Assembly: GCA_964555845.1 (NCBI GenBank)
Contig: CAZKUA010000009.1
Span: 1 to 39,023, forward strand
From: JALNXF01 sp964555845
GTDB lineage: Bacteria > Patescibacteriota > Gracilibacteria > BD1-5 > UBA2023
Reading direction: 5' to 3'
Length of the DNA: 39,023 nucleotides
Within the stretch, counting starts at the first letter, position 1, and each line of letters begins with the position of its first letter. A program made the position numbers and the translations under genes. The notes under the pieces are model-generated. The model saw only the letters and a list, made by a program, of their open reading frames with translations. It ran no database searches and was not told the DNA's origin. Shown here piece by piece: positions 1-10,529 of this stretch.

Positions 1-1
1 G

Positions 2-1246
2 GGTACCGGTACCCCTGAGGAAATGTCAGCTTATAAATTTGTAGAAAAACTTGTGGATATTGGGGATTTCATCGGAGTGAAATGAGAACTTTTTATAACT
101 CATAAGTGAGAATTAACTATATTCGTGAGTGAATTTCAGTTTTTATCAAAGGCTATTCGCTCGCTTCCTGAGAAATTTCATTGATTACAGGACAAAGAGT
201 CTATTTATCGCCAAAGATATTTGGATTTAATTATGAATAAAGAAAGTTATGAGAGATTTTTATTTAGATCTCGCTTTATTAAGGCACTTCGTGATTTTTA
301 CGATGAAAATGATTTTATTGAAATAGAAACCCCTGTTTTATGAAGTTCAGCCTCAGGAGCAGCTGCCGCCCCTTTTATTACACATCACAATGATTATGAC
401 CATGATTTTTTTCTTCGTATTTCCCCAGAGACAAGCCTAAAAAAAGCTACAGTTTGAAGATTTGAGCGTGTTTTTGAGATTGCTCGTGATTTTAGAAATG
501 AATGATCTGATCCTTCTCATATGCAGGAATTTACTATGGTTGAACATTATGCTGTTTACTGGAATTTCGAGGATAATATGAAATTTATAGAAAAAATGTT
601 TGATTATTTATTTGCTAAATTAAATTTAGGTAAAATTGTACAAATAAAAGACAAAGACTGAAATATGAATGATGTAAATTTTTCAACTCCTTGGGAGAGA
701 ATTGATTATATAAAATGAGTTCGTGATGCCTCAGGAATAGATGTTTCTGCTTATAATGTCTGAGATGAAGATAAACTTAGAAAAGATATTATGGACAAAT
801 GATTGAAATTCGAAAGAATGGATAAAATGGGATTAAATACATTAATTGATTATCTTTACAAAAAAGTATTAAGACCTGGAATAATTTGACCAGCTTTTGT
901 CTACAATTACCCCCGTACTATGCAACCGCTCGCGAGAGTAAGTGACGACAATCCTAATATTGTAGAGCAATTTCAGCTAGTTATAAATTGATGGGAAGCA
1001 GTAAAAGCATATAGTGAGTTAGTTGATCCAATCAAACAATGAGAAAATTTTGCCGAGCAAGCTAAAAATGCGGCTGCAGGAGATGAAGAAGCTACAAGTC
1101 CAGATGATGATTTTGTACTAGCGATGGAATATGGGATGCCTTGTCAATCAGGACTTGGTATGTGAATAGATCGTATAATTACACTTCTAACTGGACAAGA
1201 AAATCTTAGAGACAGTATTTTATTTCCGCTAACTAAACCAAATTAA
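2..1246 (+). CDS. lysS: Lysyl-tRNA synthetase, class II (5' truncated by window edge)
   Basis: Class II lysyl-tRNA synthetase, which charges tRNA-Lys in the cytoplasm. Reading from base 2 with TGA = Gly gives 414 codons up to TAA. Motif 2 is visible as FEIARDFRNEG followed by SHMQEFTMVE, and motif 3 as SGLGMGIDRI near the C-terminus, followed by the family ending RDSILFPLTKP. The N-terminal anticodon-binding OB-fold lies mostly outside the window. Several conserved glycines, such as the one after ARDFRNE and the one in GMGIDR, are TGA codons. The stop is one base from the proS ATG, so the two synthetase genes are very probably co-transcribed. The class II identity is clear from the motifs; only the missing 5' end is uncertain. 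Confidence 0.96.
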
Positions 1247-1247
1247 T

Positions 1248-2462
1248 ATGATACAACTTTCAAAATTTCCATTTAAAACTCTTAAATCAGAGCCAAAAGT
1301 AAGTGACAATAGATCTACTTCGCTTTTACTTCAAGCTGGATTTATTCGTCAAGAAATGGCAGGAGTATACAATTATTTACCTTTTTGATTAAAAGTACTT
1401 AGAAAAATAGAAAATATTGTAAGAGAAGAAATAAACTCACTTTGAGCACAAGAAATATTGATGCCAGCGCTAGCTAATAAGGAAAGTTGGATAAAAACTA
1501 ATAGATGGGATAGTGTGGATGTGCTTTTTAAATTTGAAGGATCTGGAGGAAAAGAATATGGATTAAATCCAACTCACGAAGAGGTTGTTACACCACTTAT
1601 GCAGGAATTTATCCAATCATACAAAGACCTAAATAATATGAGTGTTTACCAATTTCAAAATAAATTTAGAAATGAAGCGAGAGCGAAATCAGGAATACTT
1701 AGATGAAGAGAATTTTTAATGAAAGATTTGTATAGTTTTCATAAAAGTGAGCAAGATTTAGAGGTTTATTTTGAAGAAGTAAGAAAAGTTTATGTAAGAA
1801 TTTTTGATAGACTTTGACTAGGAAAAGATACATTGTATGCATTTGCATCAGGTTGAGCTTTCTCAAAATTTTCTTATGAATTTCAGACAATCCTTGGAAT
1901 TTGAGAAGACAATATTTATGTTTGTGAAAAATGTGGACAAGCTCATAATGATGAAATAGTTTGAGAAAAATTTGAATGTGTGGGTTGCGGATGAGATAAA
2001 TATAAAATTGTAAAAACTTCAGAAGTTTGAAATATTTTCAAACTTGGAACAAAATTCAGTGATGCTTTTGGATTGAAATATACAGATGTAGACTGAAAAG
2101 ATAAACCAGTTTTTATGTGATGTTATGGCATAGGGATTTCTAGAGTTATGTGAGTAATCGCGGAATTTATGATGGACAAATCTTGACTTGTCTGGCCAGA
2201 GAATATTGCACCATTTACGCACTATATTATTGTAATTTGAGACAATTTAGACAAGGCAATAGAGTTATCTAAAAAAATAGAAAGTGAGTGATGAGAAGTA
2301 ATAATTGATGATAGAGAAAAGGCTGGATTTGGACAAAAAGCAAATGATTCAGATTTAATTTGAATTCCAAGAAGAATTGTTATTTCCCCAAAAACACTCG
2401 AACTCTGAGGTTATGAACTAAAAGAAAGAAAATCAGATGAGACTAAAATTTTTAATTTTTAA
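1248..2462 (+). CDS. proS: Prolyl-tRNA synthetase, short form without the INS editing domain
   Basis: Prolyl-tRNA synthetase of 404 codons, much shorter than the usual bacterial enzyme of about 570 residues. Class II features are present: the TSLLLQAGF / GVYNYLPFGLKVL motif-1 region, NPTHEEVVTPL, FRNEARAKSGILRGREFLMKD (motif 2, split here as FRNEARAKSG and REFLMKD), and CYGIGISRVMGVI (motif 3). Where the bacterial INS editing domain normally sits there is only a small insert carrying two CxxC pairs (CEKCG and CVGCG), which looks like a zinc ribbon. The C-terminal anticodon-binding domain is short. It follows lysS by one base. Loss of INS suggests that Ala-tRNA-Pro editing is absent or done in trans (inference). 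Confidence 0.95.
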
Positions 2463-2473
2463 CTAATTATATT

Positions 2474-2710
2474 ATGGTATGTTTAGAATGAAGAGCTGTT
2501 TTAACAAGAAATAGAAATGATAAGGCCTGAAAACCAACAACTATATCTGACTATACTTTGTCTAGAAAGCAACAAGATAAAAGATTAGCCGCACTTGGTA
2601 ATTTTGATGTTCTCTGAGCTTGAATAGGTGAAAAACCTGAAGTATTAGCTTGAAATGAGGTTGAAAAAAATAAAGGTATAATTGCGAAAATATTGGGAAT
2701 TTTGAAATAA
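2474..2710 (+). CDS. Small basic hypothetical protein (78 aa)
   Basis: The sequence starts MVCLEGRAVLTRNRNDKAGK and reads without a break to TAA only if five or so TGA codons are glycine. It has no membrane segment or signal peptide and I recognise no family. It is lysine/arginine-rich in the first half and ends in a short hydrophobic helix (GIIAKILGILK). It follows proS by 11 bases and a TAACTAA box overlapping the proS stop precedes the ATG by 7 bases, so it is probably the last gene of the synthetase operon. A strong promoter for the next gene begins just after its stop. Confidence 0.6.
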
Positions 2711-2726
2711 AATTAAATCTCTATTT

Positions 2727-2754
2727 TTGCTTTTTCGGACTTTTATGATATACT
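2727..2754 (+). promoter_or_regulatory. Sigma-70-type promoter upstream of the first VirD4-like ATPase gene
   Basis: TTGCTT at 2727-2732 and TATACT at 2749-2754 are separated by 16 bases, 22 bases before the ATG at 2777. The site lies in the short gap after the small gene ending at 2710 and would start a new transcript for the ATPase operon. Confidence 0.55.
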
Positions 2755-2776
2755 ATTTTTAGCTTATTAAAACAGT

Positions 2777-5188
2777 ATGACAATAGAAATTTTAGTTATA
2801 TTAATTATCGCAATTTGAGGATATTTTGCTTATTTTTCTTTGAGGAAAAAATCAGATTTTAAAAGGTCTTTAAATATGACCTTTTTGCGTATTTTGATAC
2901 CAAAAAAGGATAGTGAAATGGATGAGAAAAAAGAAACTGTGAGAGATTTTAAAGAGCAAATTTCTTTGATGGAGCAACTTCTTTCTTCGCTAAAAACTAT
3001 TTATTCAGGTTCTTTTAAATCAAAATTTTTTGGACAAGACTATATATCATTAGAATATTTAGCGGCAAATAGAGAAATTAATTTCTATCTTGTAGTCCCT
3101 AAAAAAGCTCAAAATCTAGTAGAAAAACAAATTACAGGTTTTTATCCGGACGCTATTATCGATGAAGTTCAGGAATATAATATTTTCAAAAACAGAAAAG
3201 TCGTAAAAGCAATTTCTCTCAGTCTTAAAAAAGATTTTTTTCTTCCAATAAAAACTTACCAAAAATTAGAGAGTGATCCTATAAACAACATTACAAATGC
3301 TTTTTCAAAATTAAGTCAGTTTGAGGCTTGTTCAGTCCAAATTCTTCTAAAACCGTCTTCCGATGATTGGCAAAACAAAACCGAGAAAGCTTTAAAACAA
3401 TTAAAAAAATGATTTAAAGGTTTTTCACTAAATCCTTTAATTTGGATTATTTCTTTTTTGAGTCTGATTTTCTCAGATCCAAAAGAGAAAAAGTGAGAAG
3501 ACAAAGATGACAAAGATAATGACAAGGAAACTTTAATGAAGGAAAAAAAGAAAAAAGTTGGGTATGAAGTAATTATTAGAGTAATTTCAGCTGGAGATGA
3601 CGAACTTCTTGCCGAGGCTCAACTCAAAAATATAATTTGAGCCTTTTCTCAATTTAGTTCGCCAGGTTTTAACTCTTTTAAAAAAGACAAAATTTCTTCT
3701 GATTTGGTTGTTAGAAATTATATTTTTAGATATTTTAAAAGCTCACCTCTTGCGAAAAAAAATATACTAAATATTGAAGAAATAGCATCGCTTTACCATT
3801 TCCCACATTCAAAATATAACAAAACTCCTGAAATAAAATGGCAAAATTTTAAAATCGTAAAAGCTCCAGCAAATATTCCGGATGAGTGACTACTTCTTTG
3901 AGAGAATTATTACAGAGGAATTAGAACTGAAATTAGACTCAAAAATGAAGATAGGTTCCGTCATTTTTATGTTATTGGTCAGACTTGAACGGGTAAATCT
4001 AGTATTTTGCAAGTTATGGCTCGTCAGGATTTACAAAATGGAAAATGAATTGCGGTTGTCGATCCTCATGGAGATTTGGCCGAGGATTTATTGCCTTTTG
4101 TGCCGAGAAATAGAGCAGACGATGTAATATATTTTAATCCAGCCGATACTGCAAGACCTCTTTGAATTAATTTACTTGAGGCAAATAGTGAGGACGAGAA
4201 GCAGGCTGTGGCGCAAGACTCGATGAATATAATGTTAAAATTATTTTGAAATGAAATATTTTGACCTCGTATTCAAGATTATTTTAGAAACTGAGTTTTA
4301 ACCCTTATGGATTACCCAGGAGGATGAGCTTTGACGGATTTGGTGAGATTATTTACAGATGATGATTTCCAAAAAGAAAGAACAAGAACACTTAAGAATC
4401 CAATTGTAAAATCTTGGTGGAATTATACTTTTGCGAAAATGTGAGAGAGAGAAAAATGAGAAATGATACCATTTTGGGCGGCAAAATTTGGGTGATTTAT
4501 CACAAATACGATGATGAGAAATATTATCGGGCAAGTAAAAAGTTCGTTTGATGTTTATGATATTATGCAAAATAATAAAATCCTTTTTGTTAATCTTTCA
4601 AAATGAGTGCTCGGAGATATTAATTCAACGCTTCTTTGACTTGTTATAGTTTCAAAAATACAAATAGCCGCAATGCGCAGACAACTTATAGCTAAAGAAG
4701 AAAGAAATGATTTTTTCTTGTATATTGATGAGTTCCAGAATTATATCACAGACTCGATTGAGTCTATTTTGTCAGAAGCTCGTAAATATCGCCTTGGATT
4801 AATTGTGGCCCACCAATATCTCGGACAACTTCAAAAAAGTGATGCTCTCACAAAATCAAACACAAACTTAAAAGACGCAATTTTCTGAAATGTCTGATCT
4901 CTTATGAGCTACAAAATATGACCTGAAGATGCCGAATTTATGGCAAAACAATTTTCTCCAAATTTTTCAAATCAAGATCTAATGAATATAGACAAATTCA
5001 AAGCCACAATGAAACTCTCAATAGACTGACAACCAAGCCCGGCATTTAGTGTTACGCCAGTTAATCCATACCTCGATAAATGAGACCCAAAACTCGCAAA
5101 AGCCTTCAAAGAACTTTCTCGCCTAAAATACTGACGCGACCGCGAATTCATCGAAAAAGAAATTATATTTAGAATCTGAGCGATGTAA
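2777..5188 (+). CDS. VirD4/TraG-like (HerA/FtsK superfamily) membrane-anchored ATPase, 803 aa
   Basis: The start at 2777 is chosen over an internal ATG at 2840 because it adds an N-terminal membrane helix (ILVILIIAIGGYFAYFSL, residues 5-22). A conserved N-terminal region follows, containing the DSEMDEKKETVRDFKEQI stretch also seen in the paralogue at 15895-18870. The C-terminal ATPase domain has Walker A GQTGTGKSS at residues 401-409, VDPHGDLAEDLLPF just after it, Walker B LYIDEFQNY near residue 648 (D651, E652), and a sensor-like AHQYLGQL. This architecture matches type IV secretion coupling-type ATPases (VirD4/TraG, DUF87-like). G404 of Walker A is a TGA codon. The downstream neighbour is a secreted protein. 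The substrate is unknown: DNA transfer, protein export or pilus work are all possible. Confidence 0.85.
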
Positions 5189-5196
5189 TACCTTTT

Positions 5197-5237
5197 CGTC
5201 ATCCTGAGCGAAGTGAAACGAAGTCGAAGGATCTATT
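5197..5237. repeat. Palindromic intergenic repeat, family 1 (GTCATCCTGAGC...GAAGGATCT)
   Basis: The element begins CGTCATCCTGAGCGAAG and ends GTCGAAGGATCTATTT, with inverted ATCCT/AGGAT arms. Related copies lie at 10551-10583 and, inverted and inside ligA, at 19338-19380. It fills most of the gap between the ATPase gene and the secreted-protein gene. Confidence 0.8.
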
Positions 5238-5266
5238 TACTTATAAAACACCTTTTTAATTTTTTT

Positions 5267-6178
5267 ATGAAAAAAATAATTATTACCACATTTCTTTTTT
5301 TATACACAACCTCAACTTTTGCTGAGGGCGTTGTAAGTTGTAATAATTCTATAAATTGAAGCCAGCAATACCAAAAATATTGCGAAAATATTTATGTTTT
5401 AAAAATGTGTGAAAACTTAAGTCCACTAAATAAATGAGAATCTCTCCTAAAAGTAGAACAAATTCCGTTTACAGAAGCGTCGGCTGATAATAATTCAGAC
5501 AGCATTTATAATGTTTTTTTAAATAAAATAGGAGCCTGATGAACTGTAGATATTAGCCTTGCCTCAGGACCATTTGAAAAATCAAAAATAGTTTATAGAG
5601 AAACAGTTAATAAAATTTTTAATTGTGCAATTCTCAAAACAAAGCTAAAAATAGGTAATTCAATTCTAAAATATATTAAAAAAAATGACAGCAACTCTAA
5701 TATAGCAGCCAAAATCAAAACCCAGAATGAAGATCTAAAAAATATGATTTCAGAATATAAATGTGCGACTTCCGAAAATAGTCAAGATTTTTGATATAAA
5801 AAAGCACTTGTAGATAATGTGACTTATCATTATTGTAATTATAGATATTATCTTGATTATCTTCAAGTAGATTCAAGAAATAATATCAGTGGTTTTATGC
5901 AATATTCTTCCGGAGCCTCAAAAACTGATTACCCTGTAAATGAATTTAAGACTCGTCTAGTCAAAAATGATTCTCAAATACAAAATGAAATTACTCACTC
6001 AAAAGACGTCTATGAGCAATCTCTAGTTGCTTTCAATGAATTTGAAAACACTTATCCAAGCCACATAATTTTACTTTTTATATATAGTGAATACATAGAA
6101 ATTAGAAACAATCTCAATAAATTTCTAAGTCCAATATCTCAACTAATGTACAAAATCCCACAAGCGCAGAAACAGTAA
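5267..6178 (+). CDS. Secreted hypothetical protein with signal peptide (303 aa)
   Basis: The N-terminus MKKIIITTFLFLYTTSTFAEG is a typical Sec signal peptide with a likely cut after TFA. The mature part contains several cysteines (VVSCNNS, YCENIY, FNCAIL, YKCATS, YHYCNYR), which could pair in an oxidising exterior, and has predicted helical, charged stretches. I recognise no family. It lies 78 bases downstream of the VirD4-like ATPase with one palindromic repeat between them and no obvious terminator, so a shared transcript is plausible. It could be an exported component or substrate of the apparatus that the ATPase serves (inference). Confidence 0.75.
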
Positions 6179-6221
6179 AATATTAAATTTTCTTAAAAAA
6201 TTAATCAAAAGTTAACTTTTT

Positions 6222-6250
6222 TTGTAATTTTGGAAAAAGTATGATAGAAT
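6222..6250 (+). promoter_or_regulatory. Sigma-70-type promoter upstream of the 561-aa gene
   Basis: TTGTAA at 6222-6227 and TAGAAT at 6245-6250 with a 17-base spacer, 28 bases before the ATG at 6279. The same TTGTAA/TAGAAT pair occurs upstream of dcd at 9925-9952. Confidence 0.5.
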
Positions 6251-6278
6251 AATTGTATTATAAAATAAAAACAAAAAT

Positions 6279-7964
6279 ATGTGAACAGATTTTTCAAAAA
6301 AAGAGATTGTTCCGGTGGTTCAAATCCCAAATCAGACTGAAGATTTTGATATAGACTCTCAAATTAATTTTGAGGATATTTTAAAGGAACTTCAAGATAT
6401 TTTAAAATCACCATCACCATTTACTTTGTATCAAAAATCAAATGAGCTCAAGGAAAAATTCGCAGAATTTATTAATAATATAACAAAAAAAATCTCTGAG
6501 TGATTTAATTCACAAAACAAGACTGTAATTATTTCAATGTATCATAATGCACAATATGAAAAAGTTTGGATAAATAATTTGAAAAATTATTTAGAAGATT
6601 CAAAATATTTTGATGTCTATATTTATTTTAAGTCAATAATGGCTTTCGAAAAAGAGAAACAATATCTTGCAAAAGCTCTTTTGAAAATGTATAAATGAAC
6701 TAAAAAAGAAGATATAGAAAAATTTTTAAAAAAATTTAGCAAAAATTTTAGCTTTGAAAACATAAAAGAAATTTATAATAATCTAAAAATAAAGGAAGTA
6801 GAATTTGAAATAAAAGATTTTGATGAGAATAAAATGGAAAGATTTTTAGAGAAAATATACCTGTCTGATAAAGTTGATAACAATTTATTTTTATCTTATT
6901 TCTATCTTAATTTAAAGGAAATAAAGACAAAATTTGAAGATACTTATCATATTTTTTCTGAAATCACTATTTTTTATTTAAAAGAGACAAATATAAGGGA
7001 TTTGCAAATTATAGATTATGTAAATAAGAAAAAAAATCATGAATTAAAAATTAAAATAGATTCTGAAATTAAAAATTTCTATGAAAATAAAGCAGTTTTT
7101 TATAAAAATGTTTCTGATTTACTAAATTTAAGTGCTATAACTTCAGTGGAAAGAGGTTATTTCTGGAAATATATAAAAACAGAAATTATAAATCAAAATT
7201 ACAAGGAGATAAAGAGATTATTTTATTGGAATAAAGATGCTTGTAGCAACAGAAATGAGTGGGCACTTCTTAAATGAAATTTTATTTTAAATGAGAAAAA
7301 TCCATTTATAAAGGAGATAAATTCTATAATTTGATTTAAAAAATTAATTTTAGCTATTAATAAAAGTATTTTTTCTCCATTTTTAAAACCTATAATTTAT
7401 TGAATAGTGTCAGAAAAAATTACTATAAATAAAAAGGATTTATTAAAGCTAAGATATTTAATGACCCTTATTTTATCTGAAAATTATGCTGAATACAAAA
7501 AAACCTATAATTTCTTTGAAGATTTAGAGACATTTTTGGATTTTAATCTTTCTACAGCTAAATCTTTTAATGTTAATTTAAAGAAAATTAAAATATTTAC
7601 AGCTAATATAATTGTGGCTATAATTTGATTGTATTTTTTGTATAATTATGCTCCAGTTTGAGTATTTGTAGCCATTTTATTTTTATTAGGCTCATTTTTT
7701 AGGGAACAATTTTTGACATTTAGATCTGGAATTGAATGGAATTTTGGAACTAAGACTTTCGCGACAGCACTGCTTGTAGTATCATCTTTTTTCTGGATTA
7801 CAAATCTTGATAAAACAAAAGCCGATTTATGAAATTTGATATCTAAAGTACAAAAAGTTTGAATTTACAACACTGAGGAAACTTCAAAAATCGCAGCTGA
7901 AAAGCTATGAAAATTAAAAATTTGAGAAATGGTAGCTGATATTCTACAGTCAAATAAAAAATAA
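6279..7964 (+). CDS. Large hypothetical protein with C-terminal membrane anchor (561 aa)
   Basis: The gene starts ATG TGA (Met-Gly) and reads MGTDFSKKEIVPVVQIPNQT. The first 430 or so residues are soluble, very rich in lysine, glutamate and isoleucine and predicted to be mainly helical. Hydrophobic segments lie at about residues 438-455, 460-477 and 497-515, followed by a short polar tail ending DILQSNKK. There is no N-terminal signal peptide, so the large domain is probably cytoplasmic with a tail anchor. I recognise no catalytic motif or family. It has its own promoter and converges on trmH, whose stop is only one base away. Confidence 0.7.
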
Positions 7965-7965
7965 T

Positions 7966-8442
7966 CTAAACGAATTTATACATTAAAATTCCAGCTGAAG
8001 TAGCTACATTTAAGGATTGCTTCTTTCAAAACATTGGGATTTCCACTAGATAATCAGCTTTTTTGATAACTTCAGATCTTACTCACTCTATTTCATTTCA
8101 AAGTACTATACAGATATCTTCTCACTTTTTTGGCACAAAATCACGCAAATCTATACTTTTTTCATTTTGCTCAAGAACTACTATTTTAAATCATTTCTCT
8201 TTTAGCTCACTTACAATTGAGATAATATCATCATAATACTCCCAATCTACTGAATCTTGAGCTCATATTGCAGTTTTGCTAATGTCTTTTCTTGGGGGAA
8301 TTGGAGTAAAACCGGTCAAAATAATTTTATCAAAACCAGCCCCATCACAAGTTCTCATCATCGCTCAAACATTGAGACATGATCTTATGCTGTCTAAAAG
8401 TAGATATTTTTTTGCCCCAAGGGCACTTGTTTCACTGTGCAT
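7966..8442 (-). CDS. TrmH/SpoU-family RNA 2'-O-methyltransferase (158 aa)
   Basis: A short SpoU-type (SPOUT superfamily) methyltransferase that would methylate a ribose 2'-OH in tRNA or rRNA using S-adenosylmethionine. The family motifs are in order: motif 1 NVGAMMRTCDGAGFDKIILTG (N-x-G-x-x-x-R-x-C shape, first Gly = TGA), motif 2 IVLGNEIEGV (usual form hGNExxGh), and motif 3 IPMFGKKQSLNVATSAGIL (IPM-G-x-x-S-LNV-x-x-A). The protein is a minimal catalytic domain without the extra N-terminal region of many SpoU proteins. The stop is TAG. The ATG lies three bases after the stop of the DnaJ-like gene, so the two are translated from one message. The exact RNA target cannot be told from the sequence. 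Confidence 0.88.
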
Positions 8443-8445
8443 TTT

Positions 8446-9111
8446 TTATAATCTATATTTTATTGATTCTAAAAGTTTTTTTATGTCATCGGGAATTTCT
8501 TTTGGCATTTTGGCTTCGGCAATTACGTACATATCTCCGGTTTTAGTTCAGATTTTTCTTCATTTTCATTTTATTTTAAATTTTGTTCAAGGCTTTGTTC
8601 ACTCGGGAATTTTTAGTTTTAAATGTTCATTATAGACTGTGTCTATTCCAAGTTTTGTACCTAAAATTAAATCCATAATTGGCACTTCATAAGTTTTTTC
8701 TACATCAACTATGACTGCTTCTTTTTTTGGAGCCTCTCTTTTTTGTTCATAGAAATTTTCCCTTGTATCTCAAAATAAATCTCAGAAATCAAATGAAGAA
8801 TAACTAGTATTTCTAGAGCTTTGCGCATTTTTAAATAAATCTTCAAAACCCCCAAATCAAGCCTGTCATCCGGAATTTCCAGAAAATTGACTTCAGGCTT
8901 TTCAGAAAGTATCATATTGTTTTCTTTTTTTTGGATCTTTTAAAATTTCATAAGCTTCATTAATTTTTTTAAATTGGGCTTCTGCTTTTTTGTCTCATTT
9001 GTGTTTGTCTGGATGCCATTGCATTGCCTGTTTGCGATATGCCTTTTTTACATCAGCTTCAGTTGCTCATTTTGAAATTCAAAGTGTATCATAAAAATCA
9101 GAATTTGCCAT
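8446..9111 (-). CDS. Compact DnaJ/CbpA-like co-chaperone lacking the zinc domain (221 aa)
   Basis: The N-terminal J domain (residues 1-70) has MANSDFYDTLGISKGATEAD, the QWHPDKH HPD motif that stimulates the DnaK ATPase, and FKKINEAYEILKDPKKR. A Gly/Phe-rich linker follows, with many Gly as TGA codons. The C-terminus carries one beta-domain with KLKIPEGTKPGTKFKIKGKG and GDMYVIAEAKMPKE, which resembles C-terminal domain II of DnaJ. The Cys4 zinc-finger region and one of the two C-terminal domains are missing, so it is much shorter than CbpA or DnaJ (about 300-380). A full-length DnaJ is encoded at 37656-38762, so this is a specialised second J-protein. It is translationally close to trmH downstream. 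Confidence 0.88.
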
Positions 9112-9120
9112 ATTTACTAA

Positions 9121-9810
9121 TTATTGATAAAGTAAAGATCAAGTGTAGTCTATTTCAGAAAATGATTTTACTCAAAAATTTTCTATTTCAAAATTTCTTA
9201 TAAATTTCTTATAATTTCAGGTGTTTTTATAAAGTTTATAAATATTTTTTTGAGGTAATAAATTTGTAGTTCATTTTAGCAAATTATAGCTTGCAAGTCA
9301 TCAGCTTCACTCAAGATACAATACGTTATTTGTTTTAGCAGAGTCTAAATTAAATCAAGTAGAAGATAAAACTAATCAAGTAGAAGATAGCGCACAAGTA
9401 GAAGTTAGTGTTCAAGAGGAAAAAATACTGGCAGGATTTCCAGAATTAAATGAGAGCACTTTGTAATTTAAAATTCAATAATTTACTTTTCAGCTTAGAG
9501 TATTATCTGCTCATCTATTGCTTATTAATAATTCGGTTCACTCCTTATTTGCTAAAAATCAGGTAAATGTTGTAGTTCCGTTATAATCTAAAGAATCTAT
9601 AGAATAATCTCAAGAAATCACAGAGTCATCAGGATTTGATTTTAGGGAATCCAGAGTATTTGAAAGGTCAACATCATCCACATTTCTTTCCTCAAAAAAT
9701 GACGTAAAATAAGCACTTTTCTTATAAATTGAATCCATAGAAATAAAAAGCATAACAACAAAAAGCGACAATATCATTGTCCAAATTAGAATTGATCAAG
9801 ATTTATTCAT
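9121..9810 (-). CDS. Pilin-like membrane-anchored surface protein (229 aa)
   Basis: The N-terminus MNKSGSILIWTMILSLFVVM resembles the PilX/minor-pilin type: a short basic leader, a Gly (TGA), then a hydrophobic helix to about residue 28. The rest is rich in Ser, Thr, Asn and Gly (for example SFNSGNPASIFSSGTLTSTC) with beta-strand character, as expected for an exported surface domain. The 3' half has an antisense open frame, which I judged a shadow. It is the first gene of a minus-strand set followed by the compact DnaJ-like gene (9-base gap) and trmH. The true family is unrecognised; the pilin-like call rests only on the N-terminus. Confidence 0.6.
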
Positions 9811-9836
9811 TAGTTTTGATATTTAAAATCAACCTA

Positions 9837-9863
9837 ATTATAGCAAAAACTAATAAATATCAA
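9837..9863 (-). promoter_or_regulatory. Promoter for the minus-strand pilin-like gene
   Basis: On the minus strand TTGATA (9858-9863) and a consensus TATAAT (9837-9842) stand 27 bases upstream of the ATG at 9810. The spacer is 15 bases, short of the ideal; TTTTGA two bases further out would give 17. It is divergent from the dcd promoter. Confidence 0.45.
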
Positions 9864-9924
9864 AATATATTTCTTGGAAAAAATTTGACTTTCTTTACTC
9901 ATAATTTTTATTTTAAAAAAACTT

Positions 9925-9952
9925 TTGTAAAAATTGGATTTTTTTTTAGAAT
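9925..9952 (+). promoter_or_regulatory. Promoter of the DNA-precursor cassette
   Basis: TTGTAA at 9925-9930 and TAGAAT at 9947-9952 with a 16-base spacer, 31 bases before the dcd ATG. No later promoter as good was seen before the end of the PolA-nuclease gene, so it may drive the whole run. Confidence 0.5.
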
Positions 9953-9983
9953 GAATTTAATTAAATTTTCTAACTTTTTATTT

Positions 9984-10526
9984 ATGTATTTATCGGATAC
10001 TGACATTAGAAAAGCCACACAAAATTGAGAAATCATTATTGAAAATTTTGATGAAAAAAGACTTCAAGCAGCAAGTTATGATTTGCTTTTATGAAATAAA
10101 TTTTTAATTACAGATTCTCATTCTACACAATTTATAGATCCAGTTAATAAGATTTTACCTCAAATGAGGGAAGTAATTGTCGAAGACTGAAAAGAATTTG
10201 TACTTCATCCAGGAGTAAGTATTCTATGATTTAGTTGGGAGAATTTCTGATCTAATAATTATTTAATTCAATTATCTGGTAAATCAAGCCTAGCTCGTAT
10301 TTGACTTGTAGTTCACAATACTGCAGGACTTATTAACCCATGACATTTTCTAAATATTGCATTTGAACTTAGTAATCTCAATAATGTACCAATAATTCTA
10401 CGTCCAAAAATGGAAATTGCTCAAATTACTTTTTCTCAAATAAGTTCTCCTCCAGAAAAAACTTACGATAAAGTATGAAGATATCACACGAATAATTGGA
10501 CCGGATTTGTAGAGAAGAAAATTTAA
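9984..10526 (+). CDS. dcd: dCTP deaminase (180 aa)
   Basis: Trimeric dUTPase-fold enzyme that deaminates dCTP to dUTP, the first step to dUMP for thymidylate synthesis. The family core is visible as GKSSLARIGLVVHNTAGLI followed by NPGH, matching the conserved GRSSxARxGL and AGxIDPG patterns, and the catalytic glutamate lies in LNIAFELSN. The N-terminus MYLSDTDIRKATQNGEI also matches. Length fits monofunctional Dcd (about 180-190); whether it also hydrolyses dUTP, as in some relatives, cannot be decided, but a separate dut lies downstream. A TAACTTT box stands 6 bases before the ATG in place of a Shine-Dalgarno. It heads the cassette with thyX-like, tmk and dut. Confidence 0.92.
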
Positions 10527-10529
10527 CCT

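Noticed and set aside
1458..1706. Many short frames that stop at TGA, looking like a chain of broken genes
   Set aside because: They join into single long genes when TGA is read as glycine; here they are parts of proS.
2777..5188. Conjugative element or plasmid transfer region
   Set aside because: No relaxase, VirB4, VirB6, integrase or att site is seen; VirD4-like genes in this lineage occur among housekeeping genes.
9290..9465. Plus-strand frame encoding repeated QVEDK/QVEDS-type residues
   Set aside because: It has no start codon and lies antisense to the minus-strand pilin-like gene, whose frame is open across the whole region with a good start and promoter.
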